64,000 nt of DNA from Escallonia rubra (Eukaryota; Streptophyta; Magnoliopsida; Escalloniales; Escalloniaceae). The stretch is taken from assembly GCA_033065855.1 (NCBI GenBank), contig JAVXUO010002887.1:434001-498000 (forward strand), written 5' to 3'. The notes beneath the pieces were generated by a model. It was not told where the DNA came from and did not search any database. It saw only the letters and a list, made by a program, of their open reading frames with translations. Below are positions 48,083 through 62,408 of this stretch, piece after piece. Each line of letters starts with the position of its first letter. The first letter of the stretch is position 1. Both the position numbers and the translations under genes were made by a program.

Positions 48083-51000
48083 GTTTCGTATTGATATTGT
48101 GTATAGCACAAAATTACTTTAGAGGGAGGGAGGAAGCAAGCAAGCAAAAGCACCAGTTCAAAACGAACTTACCATGGTGGCTGTAGTTGCTAATTAGCGG
48201 TTGTGGTTTGATGGTGATCGGTTTCGGTGTTTTGATAATGTGATTCTAGAAAAAATTCAATGGTTTTACTCGACAGAATGACTCGTATTGCAAAACACCT
48301 GGTTGAAGTAAACGGTTTTTATGACGGTCAGAACAAAATTAAAACTCTAGGGGGGGTATTTTAGCAAAATGAAACTTCCAAGTGTGCTTGTGTTTTTGGA
48401 ACTCGGTTAAACCACAAGAGGCTTCTATTCAATTTTCCCAAAAAAGAGCAGCTCCAAGTACGTATCCACCAGTCATGTACTAAAGTCCAAATGGTTCCAT
48501 ATAGAAGAAAATATATTTTACCAATATAAAATAACACAAGGGCAGGGCAGGGCATGGCATGGCAGAGCCATACTTCAACCATCAACCAAATATAATATGA
48601 CAAACCATTAAGGCACGTTTTAAAAATCCGTTTCCGAAGGAAAAATAATAGAGTAGCATAGTATATTATAAAAATAAAAATAAAAGAGAGATCGAGAGCA
48701 GCAGACACACAATGGAATTGATTCCTCAATGATTCCTTGTTTTACATATATTTTCAGCACAGACTTCTTGTCCGTTGGTAAAGTGTGGAGATCATGGGCA
48801 TCAAATCACCCCTTTGGGAGAGCTAATGGGTATAGTATTAATTCTCTCGGGTATCCTTTGTGAGAGAGATTAGAATCAGGGCATCTAATTTGTGCTTTTG
48901 GTTGAGGGGTGTGTGTTTGTGTTAAGAAGTTCATAATAATATTATACCCTCGTATCTTAAAGCTATTTTTTTTTTGTTATTCAATATGTCTAGATTCCTT
49001 TACGTTGTTATACGTACTTTTACTTTTTGTCTGATTATTAATTCAAATATTATTTGTCTCGGTACACGGAAGATAACTTTTTGCAATAGAAGGGACAATT
49101 TCCTTATCATGGAGTAAAAGCTAAGGGTTAGTGTATGGATTTTGAGGGTAAATGTAACGCTAAAAACTTCCGACTTGTTAGGTGAAAATTGTAACGTTGG
49201 TTGATTTTGGGAGAAATGTTATTGAACCTTTTGAGGTTTGGGTATAATAACACGCGTGTTGTTCGATTATGAGAAATATCAAGTACGTCATTTGATCGGA
49301 TGAAATACCGATAACATTAACATTTTTTTTTTCTAAAAGGACTACCATTTGTTTGTGTATGTACCGTCATTTGGAAAATACAGTATGCTGACATAAGTAC
49401 CAAGTTTATTAAACTCAAATAGTTATATAAGTGTTACGTGTTACGGATCTTTAGCATTCTGGTCTGACATATAAGGTTTTGAAAGTCGATAAAGTTGATT
49501 ATATTTATACCCCCAACCTCAAAAAAATCAGTCATATTATCCCGATACCACCAAAGTGATAATGGCTTATACTCTAACCTCTAAAAATGTTTGTTAATAG
49601 CTTATACTCCTATTTAGTATGTTCAGATATTTCTTTGAGTTGGATTCCGTGGTTTTGGAAAAGTAACTCTCCTTTTTAAAGCGTGCACCATTATATTATA
49701 TATATGGCTAAATTCGGAAAAAAGATGTTGTCACTGTCAAACTATTGAATAAACATTCAAACATCATAAAAGTTTGTGCAGATTCCTTGAGTATGCTACA
49801 ACTTTACTTGTCATTAAAAGCCAATTTATACTTCAATGGGTGATGCCTAATGTATTTGGGAAAATATTTTTTCAAAAGAATCGGTCGGTCGGAGAGGAGG
49901 GGGGTACAAGTAAGAAATTGAAGTACAACACCTTGTTAAAGTTTTTTGCTTCAGTAGAGGTTGGTACCGCTTTTGCAATAGCAAAGCTGATTCAATGTCC
50001 AAAAATATTATTTAGTCCGTCGTAGATGGTCCCGACCAGTTATGAGCCTATGACAACGGTTCTATATATCATATCCGGCTTCTTATTCAACAATTACAAG
50101 TAATAGGAACCGAACCAATGTCGAAGGACAATGATGCGGCACCATGCAACATTTTTTTTTCCATCCAATAGATTAGCCATGTAGATGAAGAGGCTGGTTG
50201 AGCTGAAGTCTTTGTATTTGGATTCTTAGCTGGTGTATGTTAAGGTGAGTCATGAGTCATGAACAGGTATGTCATGCGCATGCAAAGATAGCTCTTCATT
50301 AAAAAGTCAAAAGTAATTATAATCCAAATGGAGATGCCAAAGGAATAGAAGCTTTTAATTGTCATTAAACTTTTCTAGCTGTCTTATATATCTTCATTTA
50401 GCATAAGAGAATAATATGTATTTCTTCACTGAATCTCTCTTCATTCATTTAGCTATTTCTCTTTGAAGTCAAACTACATACACTACTGACTTTTCTTATT
50501 ACTTTGCCAATTTTGTAGATAAGCCAAAGATATTAAATTTGTTAAATAACTGCAGCATTATCCAATGGGAAACGAACTCAAAGTTTGACAATCTTAAAAG
50601 AAGCATGAAAATTCAAATACGTTGTCCTAAAATAATAACAAAGAGCCAAAAAGTGTCTTCTGTTACATACATCGAGCATGGTATATGTGATATAATATTT
50701 GACATGTACATAGAGCATCAGGTAACTACGATCGAAAATCATCAACAAATCGAGCATCCATAATGATAAGTGTGGTCGCTTTTCCTTTGGCCTCTAATAA
50801 CTACGTAAAAGGTTTTAATGGCGTCACTTTTGTTGACATTAGTTAACCGATGCACATTATGTAAGCTTCGAAAGTAATCTCTCTCTTTGCTTTGACAAAA
50901 AGACTACTAGCAAAACAAACAAAGTTAATGTATGATGGACACCAAACTCTAGCCCAATGAGCCACTTTGATATCATGTTTGATATGGGGATTTGTTTGTT

Positions 51001-51570
51001 TTAGCATGGTTTTGCCTTTAATATCTAGGAATGATTGTGATCAAACTGACCCTTGGGTGCAGTCCAAAAAGGAAAAGAAAACACAGAGCATCATCAACTC
51101 TATAACAAGTCCAATAAAGAAACCCAATGAAACACTGAATGCAACCATTGCTTTCAACTCCACATGACCACCACAAAAATGTACCATCACAATCAGCCTC
51201 CACCAATAGCCAAGCTGAAGTCCTCACATTTTCCGTTGCACTTTCCCACTCCCTCTTGATGCTGAGGGACAACCAATCATTCACCCAGTACTTTATTAAC
51301 CACAGTAGTTGTAAAAAGAAAGATATATCAGTACAAAATGGACATTGCTAAATTCAGAGCACATGAGCTCAAAATTCAATGCAGAGATCTGAATTTGGAT
51401 AAATGAGCAGGAAAATAAGATTAAATTAAGTCACAACCCAAACAAGAAACCCCAAAAAGGAAGCAGTTATGAATGACATATCCATTGTTACAGAAAGTAA
51501 CAAAGGCAAGCTTGGGGGGGCTTGAGTCATCTTACGTTTGCTGCCATCCCCTTCCCCCAAAATTTTTTAA
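48083..51570. other. Intergenic, no gene supported
   Basis: AT-rich with scattered short frames lacking family resemblance. It ends at the leader of the CID gene. Confidence 0.45.
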
Positions 51571-51965
51571 CGTCCCTCGCTTTAATACACACCATTTCAA
51601 CTCTCTCTCTCTGTCCCCTCTTAAAACAAACAAAAAGAAGGGTAGAGAAAGCCAAGCCCACCTTGTTCTTCTTCCTCCCCTAATAAAACCCACCACCACC
51701 TCCATCTCTGATCATTTGCTTGAAAAACCCTAATCTTTTCTTTTTCCACCCATTTCCCACCTTCTTCCACAAGTGGGTCTTTATTTGTAGTCTTCATATT
51801 CTAAATTTTGTAGATTACTTAACACACTCACAATTTAGATTACAATAAAGATCACCCAAATCTGAAGAATTCTTTAAATTGAAGGCAATTCTTGATTTTC
51901 TTGTAAAGACTGAATTTTTATTTTCTTGCTTTTTGGTTGGGGTGGGTTTGTGGGGTTTTGATCCT

Positions 51966-54900
51966 ATGGCGGCTGGTGTGGAAATGACTGGTGAGGCAGC
52001 AGTGGCAGCTCCTTCTCCTCCTCCTGCTGCTGTTGTTCAATCTTCACCTAACAGCACCGTCACCTCAGGTGGAAATAATACTGAGACTAATGCTGTTGCT
52101 GGGTCGGGTCCAAAGGAGCCCGATTCGAAACCTGAATTCCAAATGCAAGACATGTTGGAAATGCTGTCAAAGCTTAAGCTGAATCCACTGGCAAAGGAAT
52201 TCTTCCCTTCGTCCTACTCGCTTGATCGCAATCGGGGCGATCAGTTTGCTGTGAGTTACTTTGTGCAGGCTAATAAGGATTCGGGTAATGATGGTTACCC
52301 GAATAACCGAAGGGTATGAGTTCAATTCTTTGTCCTGGTTGATTTTGTAATCATTTTTTGCTCATGGGTTTGATTAAATTTTGGGTTTTGATTGATGGGT
52401 TTTAGTTATCTTCTCATATTAGAGGTGTGCACCTGTTCTTTTAGTTTGAGGTTCGTACGGGTTTTAATCTGTATGCTAACCAATTTGTGTGAATTGTACT
52501 GAATTATCAATTTTTGTTTTTTTTGGTTGTAAATAAATTTGTTTCCGGGAATCTGTTCTGTTCTTAATCCGTTTCTATGCTTGGTTATAAATGATTCTCC
52601 ACAATTCAGTTGGTCAAAAATAGGCTTTTGATATATACAACTAATCAGTTCATTTGTTAGCTATTTATGTGGTTATCGGGCAGTATGTTTTATATTAGAT
52701 TTCTGAAACGGCATATTTTGTCGTGAGTTTTTGGGGCATGTTCATGTTACCATTTCACAATTATGCTGTTTTAATCTGCTATTTTGTGGCTTTAGGCTTT
52801 AGAACTGGGTATATCCCATTTTTGAGTGAAATGTGAACTTGCTGGTATTAAATGTTTAGATATTTGGAGAACTTTACATATACTCATGGAGGATGTTACA
52901 CTAGCAGTCTTTAAATTTTGGTTTCATATATCTCGTAATATGTTTGGTTAGCCACTTGTCCTTTTTTTCTTATCTTATTTCCGAATTCAATTAGAGGTTT
53001 TGTTAGTGGGCATGTTTAAGCTTCAATTAATTGGGTTCATTGGTTGTTTTTAATTTTGTCGGGTTAACTTGTGTACTTATCCATTGTTGCTTTTATGTGT
53101 TTCTGATGTTAGTAGACGGGTCTTGAAGTTCAATTCGTCGATCTTACAAGGTCTAAATGCCAAATTTATCATCCTTCAACATTGCACTTGTAGGGTGTTA
53201 ACTTATATTTAGATAGGTCACTGTGTTTGGAAGGCAGTTCTGATTTCATATCCGCTGTTTCTAACATGTCCTGTTCCATAGCTCCAAAGATCAGAATCTC
53301 TTCTCATTGTGTTCTGCTCCCAGGAAAAGAAAACTTATAGCTTGTTTTAGCTATTTTAGGTTTTGAAACAATAATTCCGCCTTACCCAAAATGGAAATAT
53401 TAGTCGTCGTTATTACAATGTTTGTACTAGTAAATAGCCCTATTTTTTAGGTTGGTGGTGAGGGGCTATTGACTTGGAGCATTCCTGCTTATTTTTTTCT
53501 TCATTTATAGTGTCTGAGATGTTATTTTTCTTTTCATACAGAGAAGGAATAACTATAACCAGGGCAGGAGGCGGTTAAATGGTAGAGCTTTTAGAGCTCA
53601 AAGAGAAGATAGTATTAGGCGAACTGTGTATGTTTCTGATATCGACCATAATGTAAGTCAGCACATACTGAATCTTGTATGCCTGTTGCATTGAAAATTC
53701 CGTATGTTCTTTGGGAATTTGCATTGATGTTACCCTTTGACCTGTTGAAAATAGGTCACTGAGGAGCGGCTTGCTGCCTTGTTTAGTGGCTATGGACAAG
53801 TAAGTCATTATGCTGAATTGACTGCATGTTGATTCATGTGTATCTGTAGTAGATGCTTGAATGATAACTTAAGTTTGAGTGCTTTCATGGGTGCAAATAG
53901 TGCGGCCTCAATCGAATATTTTGACAAATTAAGGAACATTAATGCTCTTTTTGAGTGAATCAAGTCTTCTAGGATGAAATTGATTGCATTCTGCTCTCAT
54001 CAATCTTTTTATCTCTGTAGGCAAGGATCTAGCCCATTTGAAGGCATCATCTTCGTATTTGTTTGTCTACCCTTGAATGAGTTTCATAATTACATGCATC
54101 CTTTTGGCTCATTAACACGTAGGAACCATCATGTTTAAATGTTGTCCAATAGGTCCTAACCTTTCTATTTTGAGAAGTAAAACTTAATTATTTCCAAAAT
54201 TGAATCAATTGCTCAGTAGTGAACACCCTCTGGATTTATTATGGAAGGTGACCTTTGTATCCAACCACCGCTAGGAGGTTGCACCTTAGTAATATGTTCC
54301 TTTTGTTGACACTTGTAGCCATATGCTGCCAAGGTCCCTTACAGAGATGTAGCCACACGCTGCCAAGGTCACATCTTTACAGACACTTGTAAAAGTTTTT
54401 CTAAGAGTTCCTGTTGACAATTTTCAAAAGACGGTCTGAAGGTGGACTGGAGTGTTGCTATGTTAAATCTCCCGAGTGTTGTGTGTGAAAACAGGAAGGC
54501 CAGTCTCTGATGCGTGAAAATGTGCTAATATGTGGGGGTAGTGTGCAATAAACCCTATCGGATAAAAATGATTATTTTAAGTTAGTTTTTGTACGTGTGA
54601 TCTGATGCTTTTGATTGTTTTCTAAACAATGGTGAGAGAACAAGAGAGCTGATTAACCTCGTCATTTCCACCAAAGCTGTGTAGTTCATGGATGAAGTGT
54701 GTTGAGGTTTGTGAAAAATCAACACACTCTGGCATACCTCCATTTAGTACTTTGGCATACCTCCATCTAAATATTAGTTCCTCCCATTTGCTTTTGCATT
54801 TGGATAAAGGACCCTTTGCCACATCTATATTACCTTCTTTGCTTCAAGAGAGCGAGTTCCTGATTTGGAGTCACCCTCCTTTGGGCATCTCCCAGGAATG

Positions 54901-57900
54901 TCATCGTGATGCTGATGCCTGTTTGATGGATGGACTGCATGTGCATGGGAGATAGTTGGCTGTTCATCAAACGAAAGAATGTCCGCTTTTATTTTTCCAA
55001 ATTGCAAATCTATGTTTATGAGAGTGTATACTGTTTCTACCTACCTAGTTACAGATTGATGTTAAAATGCAATTGAACTGGGCTGAGGTAAGCTGGATTC
55101 TTGGCACTTTGGGTTGGTCGAACTCATGCGAGCTTGGCTTAGTTTTGTTCAAGCTATGCTCATCGTTGTTTGGCTTAGCTTCAGCTTTGTCCACCTGATC
55201 TTGTTTGCTCATGTAATTTTGAAAAAGTTAACTGGACAGTGGACAAAAGTTTACTGTGTCAATCAGAGTCTTGATACATATTTGTATGGGCCCAGACCAA
55301 AAAGGACAAAATAAGACCTTAATCTAATAATTCAAACTTGCATCTACGACACGACAATAGTCAGAAATATGGATTGACGCTCTCTCCTTTGTGGTCTCTA
55401 AAAGGAATATCGGATCTGATTTGTTCAATTAATACTTAATTATGATATCGTACAGTTCTATGTAAAAGTCAACGTGAAAAGGAAGCATTGTTAAATGCTG
55501 AAGTCTGAAAGTGAGCATAAACTGTGCCTTAAGCCGGAGAAAGCCCTTTTTTTGGCTGTGTGAGAGAGGGAGAGATGTGGAGCTTTATCTATTTCTTCTT
55601 CTCTTTTTCTTTTTTGTATTAGTCGACAATTATAAGTTCTTAGAAATCTATGAAGGTCCCATGACGATTAATTTAGTTGTTCACACCTATAAAGAGTAAT
55701 TATATTTATTTGTTTCACAGGTGGCAGTAAAATTGTATGAAATAAAAGCTATCTGGAACAGCTAATTTGGTTTGTTGATAGGTCCTCTGATGATTAATGC
55801 TGAGAACCCAAGTAGTGATTTTCCATAAATTGAAGTGGAAATGATGGGATTTGACCCCTTCTTTTGGGGCCTCTTCTATTAAATTTACTTGTCAAAAAAT
55901 GGAAATGCATATATTTTCAGGGACTGTTTGTTGACATGGAAATACAACTATATATTTCGTTTTCTAAATCAGGTGGTCGCAAGAGATTAAGTTGGATGCA
56001 AGTTACATTTGCAAGTTTATTTTTTTCTGCCTAAAAATTGACAGTGACTGCACAAGAATTTCTGCTTATGGATCTTTAGTGATTGTCTTCCATGGTGAAT
56101 ATATGACGCGCTAATGCTTTTGAGACCTTAGCGTTCACGTATGGATATAAATCTCTTACAAGGTGTATCACTGGAATAAAATGTGGTAAAGGCTCTTTTA
56201 GATTGGTTCCATCATTGTTACCTGGACTGCAGAATGAGCATTGAAAGATGGTCCATATTTCAGAGACTGCGATCTCAACTTTTTGCTTTTCTTTCTTTTG
56301 TATATCTCTTTGGTCACCCATTAGAACCACTACTGTGATTCAGTGGTGCATAATTTTATACCTTGCTTACTTTATGGACTCTACAAGAGTGCTGCATCTG
56401 TGTGCTCTACCTGACGGGTACTGAGCCTTTTTAGCCTTTCCCCATGTATTAAAGCACCAAAAAATTCCTCACATCTTTGATTCATACTGTCAGCCGGGAT
56501 GGTCGATTTTGTGGTATTGTAGATATTGCTGTTGTGCTAACTTGAGTCTTGCATCATCTTGGAAGTTATTGCCTTTCACAAGTGTAGCTTTCTTCTGTGT
56601 TCGAGTACGATGTATCTTTTCAGGAGATACTTGCTTCATGCCTCTATACTTCTCTTTTCTTTTTCTTTTTATTTTGATACCCCGATTTTGAGGGAAAAGA
56701 AAAATAAATGCTTGAGATAATGTTTTCCATGTTGGGAAGGGAACTTAATTTCTGATTGATGCTATCGTGTTGCTGAAAATGATTTATGCTAGAAGATGAT
56801 TGTTGTTATGTATAACAATACAACCTGTGCAGATTTAGCCTTAGCAAGTTAACTTTATGTTTATGGTTATTTTAAAGGTTGTTGACTGTCGAGTTTGTGG
56901 CGACCCGCACTCACGTCTTCGCTTTGCATTTGTAGAGTTTGCTGATGAACGTAAGTTCATTGTTTTGCCAAAGGTCCTCGCGTTGCATTCTTTAAGTTCC
57001 AAAATGTATTGTGTGTAATATCTTACACGTGTTTTTTAATTAATGTGACAGACTCTGCACGAGCAGCTCTGAGCCTTTGCGGGACAATGCTAGGGTTCTC
57101 TCCAGTTAGGGTCTTACCTTCAAAAACTGCTATTCTTCCCGTGAATCCTACGTTTCTTCCAAGGGTATGAATGGCGGTCTAGCTTTTTTTAGTGCTTAAT
57201 ATGTGGATGGTGCTTGCACAACAGACTTTCTTCCTGTTTGTCACTATATAGATCCATAGTGATTTACCGTTGAATTTACCAATTTTTATACAGTCAGAGG
57301 ATGAAAGGGAGATGTGTGCGAGGACAGTCTATTGTACAAATATTGATAAGAAGGTAAGTAGCATTTATCATACTTGGGGTTCGTTTGCTGAGTGCATCTT
57401 TGGATGAGTTCTGGATTGCTATTTGTGGCAACTGATATTCTACCCATGATTGAGTAAGGTGGTTATTGTTTAATTTAAACAATTGAAAGTTTATTGATTT
57501 CATGATTAGTGCAGGTTTCTCAAGCTGATGTCAAGAATTTCTTTGAAACAAGATGTGGTGAGGTTAGTAATAGGATAAAAGTCGAGATTGTTTGTCAGTT
57601 ATGTGGGTAGCTTTTAGTGGTCTTCAGAAATTGGCTAAATGCTTTTGCATGCAGGTTTCTCGCCTGAGGCTTCTGGGAGATCACGTGCATTCAACGCGTA
57701 TTGCTTTTGTTGAATTCGTTATGGTAAGTTTGTATTTATTGTGCAAATATGAGATAGTATGTATTCTCTGCCTGCATCGGCTGCTTTCTCATTTTGCTTG
57801 GAGTATTTTAGCTTTTCATGTTAGAAACCAAGATATCACTGTCACTGTCAGAATGAAGATTGTGTTTGTCAACCTCTAATTTGGCGTGCCATGTGTCTCC

Positions 57901-58752
57901 CCTTTGGTGGTCTTCCAGATCAAAATGGCAATGGAAGTACTACCTGAATTCCACTACTTTGGAAGGCAGTAATCCTCCGTTTTTTTCTCCAAAGATTTTG
58001 TATTCTTGAAAACTACTATATTAGCAAATAAGAAGACATCAGAATCCCTTGGGAGGGTCTGAATTTTCTCAATCTTTTTTTTTGCAAGGGTAATTGATTC
58101 TTTCAGTGACTTGTTAAGTAAACAAGGGAGCCACATCGGTAGTAACATTTGAACTTTACTGCGGACTTTATTTTCTTTTAGGGAGAACCTTTTCATCGTA
58201 CGGTATTGAATTTTGAGTCATTTGCCACGGGAGAAAGATGTCACATGTGGTTAGCAGTCAAAAGACCGGTAATTTATGTTCAGGACGGTTATACTAAGTA
58301 TTTACCCAACTAAGAGAGGGGTGACAAATGGCTGAGGCCTTGTTGGAATATAGTCAATGTCGCAGGTTCCAAGCCGTATGCGTTCATTGTGATCCCTGAG
58401 CGCAGAAGTAATGAAAAATTTGCCGTGTGTTCAATGGGATCGCCTAATGGGGTTTACTTTTAGCTCAAATGTGCAACTGAATTCAATGCATATGGGGGTT
58501 AACTGTTAACAGCATTGATTTTCGTTATGTTTATTTGCAGGCAGAGAGTGCAATTGTGGCACTAGATTGTTGTGGGCAGTTATTGGGATCCCAACCCATC
58601 AGGTAAACTCCCTGAAGAGTTTCTATATGTACTGAGCTATATTCTCTCTAGACCTTCATATGCTGAAACGCGCCCTTTTAATCAATCACTGTAGGGTAAG
58701 TCCTTCTAAGACACCTGTGAGGCCAAGAATTCCTCGGCCTGGTCTGCAGTAA
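51966..58752 (+). CDS. CID: PAM2-motif RNA-binding protein, CTC-interacting domain (CID8-13) family, ten exons
   Basis: Probable cytoplasmic/nuclear RNA-binding adaptor that contacts the C-terminal MLLE domain of poly(A)-binding protein. Exons 51966-52313, 53542-53652, 53755-53799, 56878-56950, 57052-57164, 57294-57353, 57515-57562, 57655-57723, 58541-58602 and 58695-58752 give 328 residues with every GT-AG junction in frame. The Ala/Pro/Ser-rich start is followed by a PAM2 motif, KLNPLAKEFFPSS (71-83). A basic stretch rich in Arg and Asn (about 113-131) could act as a nuclear signal. RRM1 has RNP2 VYVSDI (145-150) and RNP1 LRFAFVEF (182-189); RRM2 has RNP2 VYCTNI (242-247) and RNP1-like TRIAFVEF (280-287). 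The tail is Pro/Arg-rich. The start is the first in-frame ATG after a CT-rich leader. Intron 3 is 3.1 kb. Which CID member it is cannot be settled. Confidence 0.93.
53800..56877 (+). other. Large intron 3 of the CID gene
   Basis: 3,078 bp between exon 3 (a 45-bp exon inside RRM1) and exon 4. It contains short open frames without resemblance to proteins and T-rich tracts. No complete mobile element with clear termini was identified. Confidence 0.8.
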
Positions 58753-58819
58753 CTAATCATCAGAATCCGAGATCCATGGAAAGAGAATGCGGTGCATGCA
58801 CCCAGGGGGAGAGAGGAAG

Positions 58820-58848
58820 AGAGATAGAGAGAGAGAGAGAGAGACTTT
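58820..58848. repeat. (GA)n microsatellite in the CID 3' UTR region
   Basis: About 12 GA units with one interruption (gata). Confidence 0.85.
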
Positions 58849-61800
58849 GTTGTGACGAAGTGGTGGTGAAACATTTTTCTTGTTTCAGTATTTCCATCTT
58901 TTCCATAGCAACGGTAACTCTTCCTGCGAGAACATCTTGTGGCATTGCTTCAATTGAAGTGTTGAGGGGACCATCCCAGATGTTAAGTATTTTTAACGTA
59001 ATTTATCCTTTTGACTGCAAAAAATGCAGTCGATTCATATTGCTTGTTTCGGTAACTATGTTTTTTTGATGGCTGGGAGCAAAACCCTTGCTCACCCCTG
59101 CGCGGGTGCTTCGCGGGGGAAGGGGGTGGTTCTGAGGATCTACAGTGATATTTGAAGCTTGAGATTGAAAAGATGAAGACAGGAGGAAGTAGTAGTCTAG
59201 GACTTGTTCCAGCTACAGTTTAGGAGGGTGGTTCAAGTCCTTGGAAAGGTCTTTTTTGTGTTGGAAGTCATGTGGCTGGCAAAAGGACTTAAATCCAAAG
59301 AAAAGCTTGGGAGCTGTTTCATTGAAACTTCCGTTTCTCAAAATGTATTACTGTCAATGCCAGTATGTAAGAGATGTCCCTTATACAAATAGCCATGTTG
59401 TTGACTCCTCTTTCCCTCAATTCTTGCAATAATGGTGGAGAAAGTTTCTGAAGAGGACTCAACCTTACCTGCTGGGTTGACAAAATCAAGATTCTCGAAA
59501 CCCCCCCATGGCTTAAAGCAATGGGCGATTGATTTCAACTTCTTCTTGGGCATAAATTTGAACTTATTTTTAACTTGTTCTCTCATATTAAGAAATGTGA
59601 AATACCCGGGAATCATGTACTTTCTCCTGTTTTTTCTTTTTAGGTTCACAATTAACTATCTTGAAAGGAATCATTTTGAGTAAAGTGGACTCATCCTCAT
59701 TTGCTACTGGTACCTGAACTCATTTACAACTTACTTTTGCGTACAAATCGTACATGTTATATATACTTCGACCACTTTGTTTGTTACGAATAAATCGTTC
59801 AAGGAATCGTTTTGAAGAAAGTATGTTTAGATTTATAAAAAGACATTGACTACCTTATACTTCTCGAAGATTTCACAATCTATACAGTTTCCAACACTTT
59901 CTTTGTTAATTCTTAACTCCAATTTTGACATGTAATGCAAAGCAGTGCAGGTGGACCTAACCTTCCTCGTAATGCGGTGATTTGAAGATTTCCTAGAAAG
60001 AGAAACTCTAAGAATTTGAAATTCTTTTGTATCATATTTTCTAGGGTACCCATTACAATTAATGAATAGGAAGCAACCTTAGTCGCTAAAGTTGCATCGA
60101 AGTTTGAGCTGCATATTTCCAAACAAGTGAATTTTAAGCTAAATGGGGACTAGTCAAATTTCTCATACGTCGAATTGCTTTCACTATAATAAACATTTTT
60201 TATACTATTTCGAACACGTAACCTTTCAAGATCACAATAAGATAAACGACGACTACATACGCACATTGAAATGATCGTGAACATGAAACTCTTACGTTAA
60301 TCGAGAACACTAATCCAATGGTCACCCTCCTGGTTTTCTGTGGTTAATGTGAAAGCATGATGACATATTGATGTGAGACCTAGCATTAGGGTCAAACCTC
60401 TCCGGTTTTAGTTTTTCATAAGCACGAGTGATCAACTGTCCGCGTTTGTTAGTCATCCCATCATTTCTTGCTTCTTTCCAACCTTAATGTTTCCATGGTA
60501 TGAAATGAAGTTAAGAAAAAAGTGTCAGCGACGAATACGAGCTTTTAAGTCCTTGGGTTTTGGGTAGTGATTAGCAAGTTATTAATCACGTGAGCTTTCC
60601 TTTGGACTGCCGTACAAGTAATGGCAAGTTCGGATAATGGCAAGTATTGACTAACTTTGAGCAACTTTTACTTGATCCAAGACGATAAAGGTGCAAAGAA
60701 TCTTGGTATAACCGTGACATAACCACCGACGAAGACACAGCATGTTAAAACTTTGACTCTTTACCGTTAATTTTTTTTTTTTTTTCATTTTGTTACATCT
60801 CACATGTTCGTTGCTTATTCACGTCGTATTTATCACCGTTATGTTATTGAATTTTCTATAACGGTTACTTTTTATTTTTGAATGTTGTCTATGTTTTTTT
60901 TTTCTTTTTTGAAAGTGACAAAAGATTGTCACCTTTAAGTATTTTTTTGTTGTTGATTAAATTTTATAGCAACAATTTTTTTCTATTAAAATGTATTTAA
61001 CGATATTTTTTTTAAGGTTATGTGGCAAATTGAATCCTCAAAATTCCACATGCAACTGAAACCCAAATTTGGTATGAAAACTACCCTTAAACAACAGCAT
61101 GAATTCTAAAATTCCCACCAAATTAAGTGATAAAAAAATCTCTAGCAAATTATAGCATTGTTTATAACCGTATAAATGAAAAGCCTTCCCTTCAAAAGTA
61201 GTACAATAAACTTTCCGAATTAGGTACGTTATACTATTTGAATCACGCGTTTTTTTAATATTTTTTCCCTTGTCAAGTGTAAGGTTGAATCTAACGTTAC
61301 TCAACTAATAGAATATGCTTTGGCGCTCAAAGTTACAGTTTGATTAGAAGTTTAAGAGTCCCCTAAGATGGATTAGATCCTTTGCGGAGGTGTTGTAACA
61401 ATTTCAACGATATCTTTTTAGCCGCTAAAAGTGCTTAGTCGCTATCACTAACTTTTGTGGCAACAATTTTTTGGTACCTAAATGTATTCACTATTTTGGG
61501 ACGTTTTTCTATTACAACACCTTTATAATACAGTAGAGAATCCCTTGTAAAACAAATTTACCTAAAGCTATTTGACCTTCGTGTCATATGCCTTTCTCGG
61601 CTTTCCGGTGCTCCCCCTTCCCGTTCTAGGTCGCATGCTTTTCATTTTCGGACAACCAAAATGAGTGTCAAGTAAATAAGTATGAGATTTTGTTATACTA
61701 CCTAAAATGCTTCCTTTAAAGTTGTGCTTGTGTAAAAACGCTTTAAATGTACTGTATTTGATGTGCTTTTAATAAAGAGATAACAAGGTTAAACAAGACA

Positions 61801-62208
61801 CTCAAAACGAGAAAAAACTTCAATGTAGTTGTGATAGTAATAACATGGTGTAACCAGTTGTTAAAATTAAGATAAAACATTAATCCCGTATTATCTCCGA
61901 ACTATTTTACTGTATTTCGTTAGATCTCACTCATTCATTACACCAAATTAAACCGTATATTTTTTCCGAAATAGCTAGAACCGAGAAAGTATGAGCTATA
62001 ATCAGTGGGAACTAGTTCTACTTCAAGATCAAGACAAAACGGAAAAGAAGTAATTTGATTAAGCAAGCCGTCGAATTTGGCAACGAGGCAGGACAAGAAA
62101 ATCAATACGAGTAACTTTCGTCTCTCGTGCACATTCGCAATTGCGTGCTTTGACCCAATCTTGCTCCCAAAGCCAAACAGGGCCCTTCTAGACCGCCTCC
62201 ACACAACG

Positions 62209-62214
62209 GTCAAC
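62209..62214 (-). promoter_or_regulatory. W-box core upstream of the VQ gene
   Basis: GGTCAA, reading TTGACC on the minus strand, about 80 bases before the TATA box. WRKY factors bind TTGAC(C/T) and VQ genes are often WRKY targets, but a single six-base match carries little weight. Confidence 0.3.
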
Positions 62215-62288
62215 TTCTCTCATCCTCCTATCAGAATCCATCAAATCTGCCCGTACAAGTCTCACCACACTCCTTCACCCATTCCCAG

Positions 62289-62297
62289 TATATATAA
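62289..62297 (+). promoter_or_regulatory. TATA box of the VQ gene
   Basis: TATATATAA about 110 bases upstream of the VQ start codon, in a C-rich promoter context typical of a plant core promoter. Confidence 0.65.
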
Positions 62298-62408
62298 GGA
62301 TAAACCCACCCAGAAGCATCAATAAACCCCTTCAAAAGCAAGCTAGCTAGCACCTGTAACTTTTAGTTCTTGAAACCAAGTTTTGCATTGTTTTGGTTGG
62401 CATATATC

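Larger units (their letters stand above)
58753..62288. other. Intergenic region between CID and VQ genes
   Basis: Starts with the CID 3' UTR, including a (GA)n run at about 58820-58850. A short perfect hairpin, gactgca-aaaaa-tgcagtc, lies near 59010-59030, and a GC-rich patch near 59080-59130. A gtcgct motif cluster lies at about 61410-61510. No gene is supported. Confidence 0.45.

Noticed and set aside
51879-51965. N-terminal extension of the CID protein by 29 residues
   Set aside because: The upstream start is a TTG codon. The first in-frame ATG is at 51966, and the extension reads as hydrophobic leader sequence.
55090-55320. Separate gene in CID intron 3
   Set aside because: Only a 66-codon frame of repetitive ctt/gct-rich text, without splice sites or similarity.
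58753-59700. Additional exons after the CID stop codon
   Set aside because: The exon 10 reading frame ends at a TAA with a family-typical Pro/Arg tail. Later open frames do not extend the RRM protein.
62370-62408. 13-residue extension of the VQ protein
   Set aside because: It would start at TTG. The ATG at 62409 fits the family start.
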